A stretch of 64,000 nucleotides of DNA from NCBI GenBank assembly GCA_963576565.1, contig OY755044.1, positions 46,643,134 to 46,707,133 on the forward strand, in the 5' to 3' direction. This DNA is from Aspidapion aeneum. Its lineage: Eukaryota > Arthropoda > Insecta > Coleoptera > Brentidae. Of the stretch, positions 63,611 through 64,000 are shown piece after piece. Within the stretch, counting starts at the first letter, position 1; the number at the start of each line of letters is the position of its first letter. The position numbers and the translations under genes are program-made. The notes beneath the pieces are model-generated. The model was not told the DNA's origin and did no database searches. It worked only from the letters and a program-made list of their open reading frames with translations.

Positions 63611-64000
63611 CCCCCTCTCTTGAAGGGCGGATGTTATCATCTGCACTTTGGCCTTGTCGAAAGCCCCTCCTATGTCAAAGAACACCGCAAGTGCGTATTG
63701 CATGAATTGAAGAGCCTTCTCTGCCTTATGCACTACTGCATGTATGGCCGAGTCAGTTGACTTGCCCTCCATGTAGGCATGCTGATTTCTGTGGAATGGG
63801 TTGTTTGTCAAGACTCCTCCTAGAAGGTGTCGGTCAACCATCTTCTCCATTGCCTTCATCATAAAAGATGTCAGACTTATGGGCCGGTAGGATTTGGCTG
63901 CTGTGTAGTCTCTTCTCCCCGCCTTAGGGATAAAGACTACGGTTGCCTTTCTCCATGTTGGAGGTGCATAGCCCAACGCTATGCTCGCTCTAAAGATTCC
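63584..64000 (-). pseudogene. LINE reverse transcriptase, N-terminal part
   Basis: Minus strand, open from the window edge: GYAPPTWRKATVVFIPK, SYRPISLTSFMMKAMEKMVD, HAYMEGKSTDSAIHAVV and LAVFFDIGGAFDKA with the first catalytic Asp. It ends in a TAA after QKPPLLNG because of a frameshift in a run of G (plus-strand CCCCC at about 63611); the correct frame picks up at once as TPIIEWVRSAL. Confidence 0.85.

Larger units (their letters stand above)
62617..64000 (-). mobile_element. RNase H-bearing LINE, RT part, runs off the window
   Basis: Minus-strand upstream portion of the LINE whose 3' part is at 57567-58299. It contains the reverse transcriptase and the RT-RNase H connector and is open at the right edge of the window. 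Two frameshifts (near 63615 and 62900). Confidence 0.82.

Overview
This 64 kb window looks like a repeat-dominated stretch of a large, AT-rich insect (or at least arthropod) genome. I found no convincing host gene, no rRNA and no true tRNA gene. What can be read is layer on layer of transposable elements: one BEL/Pao LTR retrotransposon, four non-LTR retrotransposon (LINE) copies, one tRNA-derived SINE, and dozens of short terminal-inverted-repeat (TIR), hAT-like, pogo/Tigger-like and foldback-like non-autonomous elements, plus three minisatellites and a long octanucleotide array. The assignment rests on this repertoire and on a BEL primer-binding site complementary to the 3' end of a eukaryotic tRNA-Tyr; I cannot name the species.

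Layout. 1-13 kb: non-coding AT-rich DNA carrying a 15-bp minisatellite (994-1098), two foldback-like arrays of inverted subrepeats (about 1.89-3.65 and 7.74-9.25 kb), a 1.4-kb palindromic element (10.78-12.2 kb), and copies of two short families: 'R2' (ends TACCTTCCTAGC) and 'R4' (ends reading GGGACTTATTGCAATAAAG). 13.1-14.8 kb: 3' half of an RNase H-bearing LINE, minus strand. 14.8-33.5 kb: more R2/R4 copies, an 'R3' family with palindromes at both ends (17.86, 26.73 and 30.89 kb), a third foldback-like piece (19.9 kb), a SINE (22.1 kb), and pogo-like elements (23.07, 29.37 and 32.67 kb).

33.5-45.4 kb is the best-preserved block. A 16-bp minisatellite has been hit by a 7.3-kb BEL/Pao element (33759-41053, minus strand, 5-bp target duplication AATAG, LTRs about 98-99% identical by eye) and, beside it, by a near full-length CR1/Jockey-type LINE with a PHD-like finger in ORF1 (41.2 to about 45.4 kb, minus strand). 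45.94-46.80 kb: 5'-truncated RTE-type LINE ending in TAGA repeats. 47.3-56.2 kb: TIR and palindromic elements, including a hAT-like element with a perfect 8-bp duplication (55351-56201). 57.57-64.0 kb: one RNase H-bearing LINE that appears to be split by a 4.3-kb insertion with ends CCCAACTAACATTT flanked by TA; inside this insertion sits a second element whose ends carry nearly the same word.

None of the coding elements is intact. The BEL copy is closest: all RT, RNase H and integrase catalytic residues are readable, with one in-frame TGA and one deletion/frameshift. The most interesting material is the nesting order, the repeat families that look definable from this window alone, and the CCCAAxTAACATT-ended elements.
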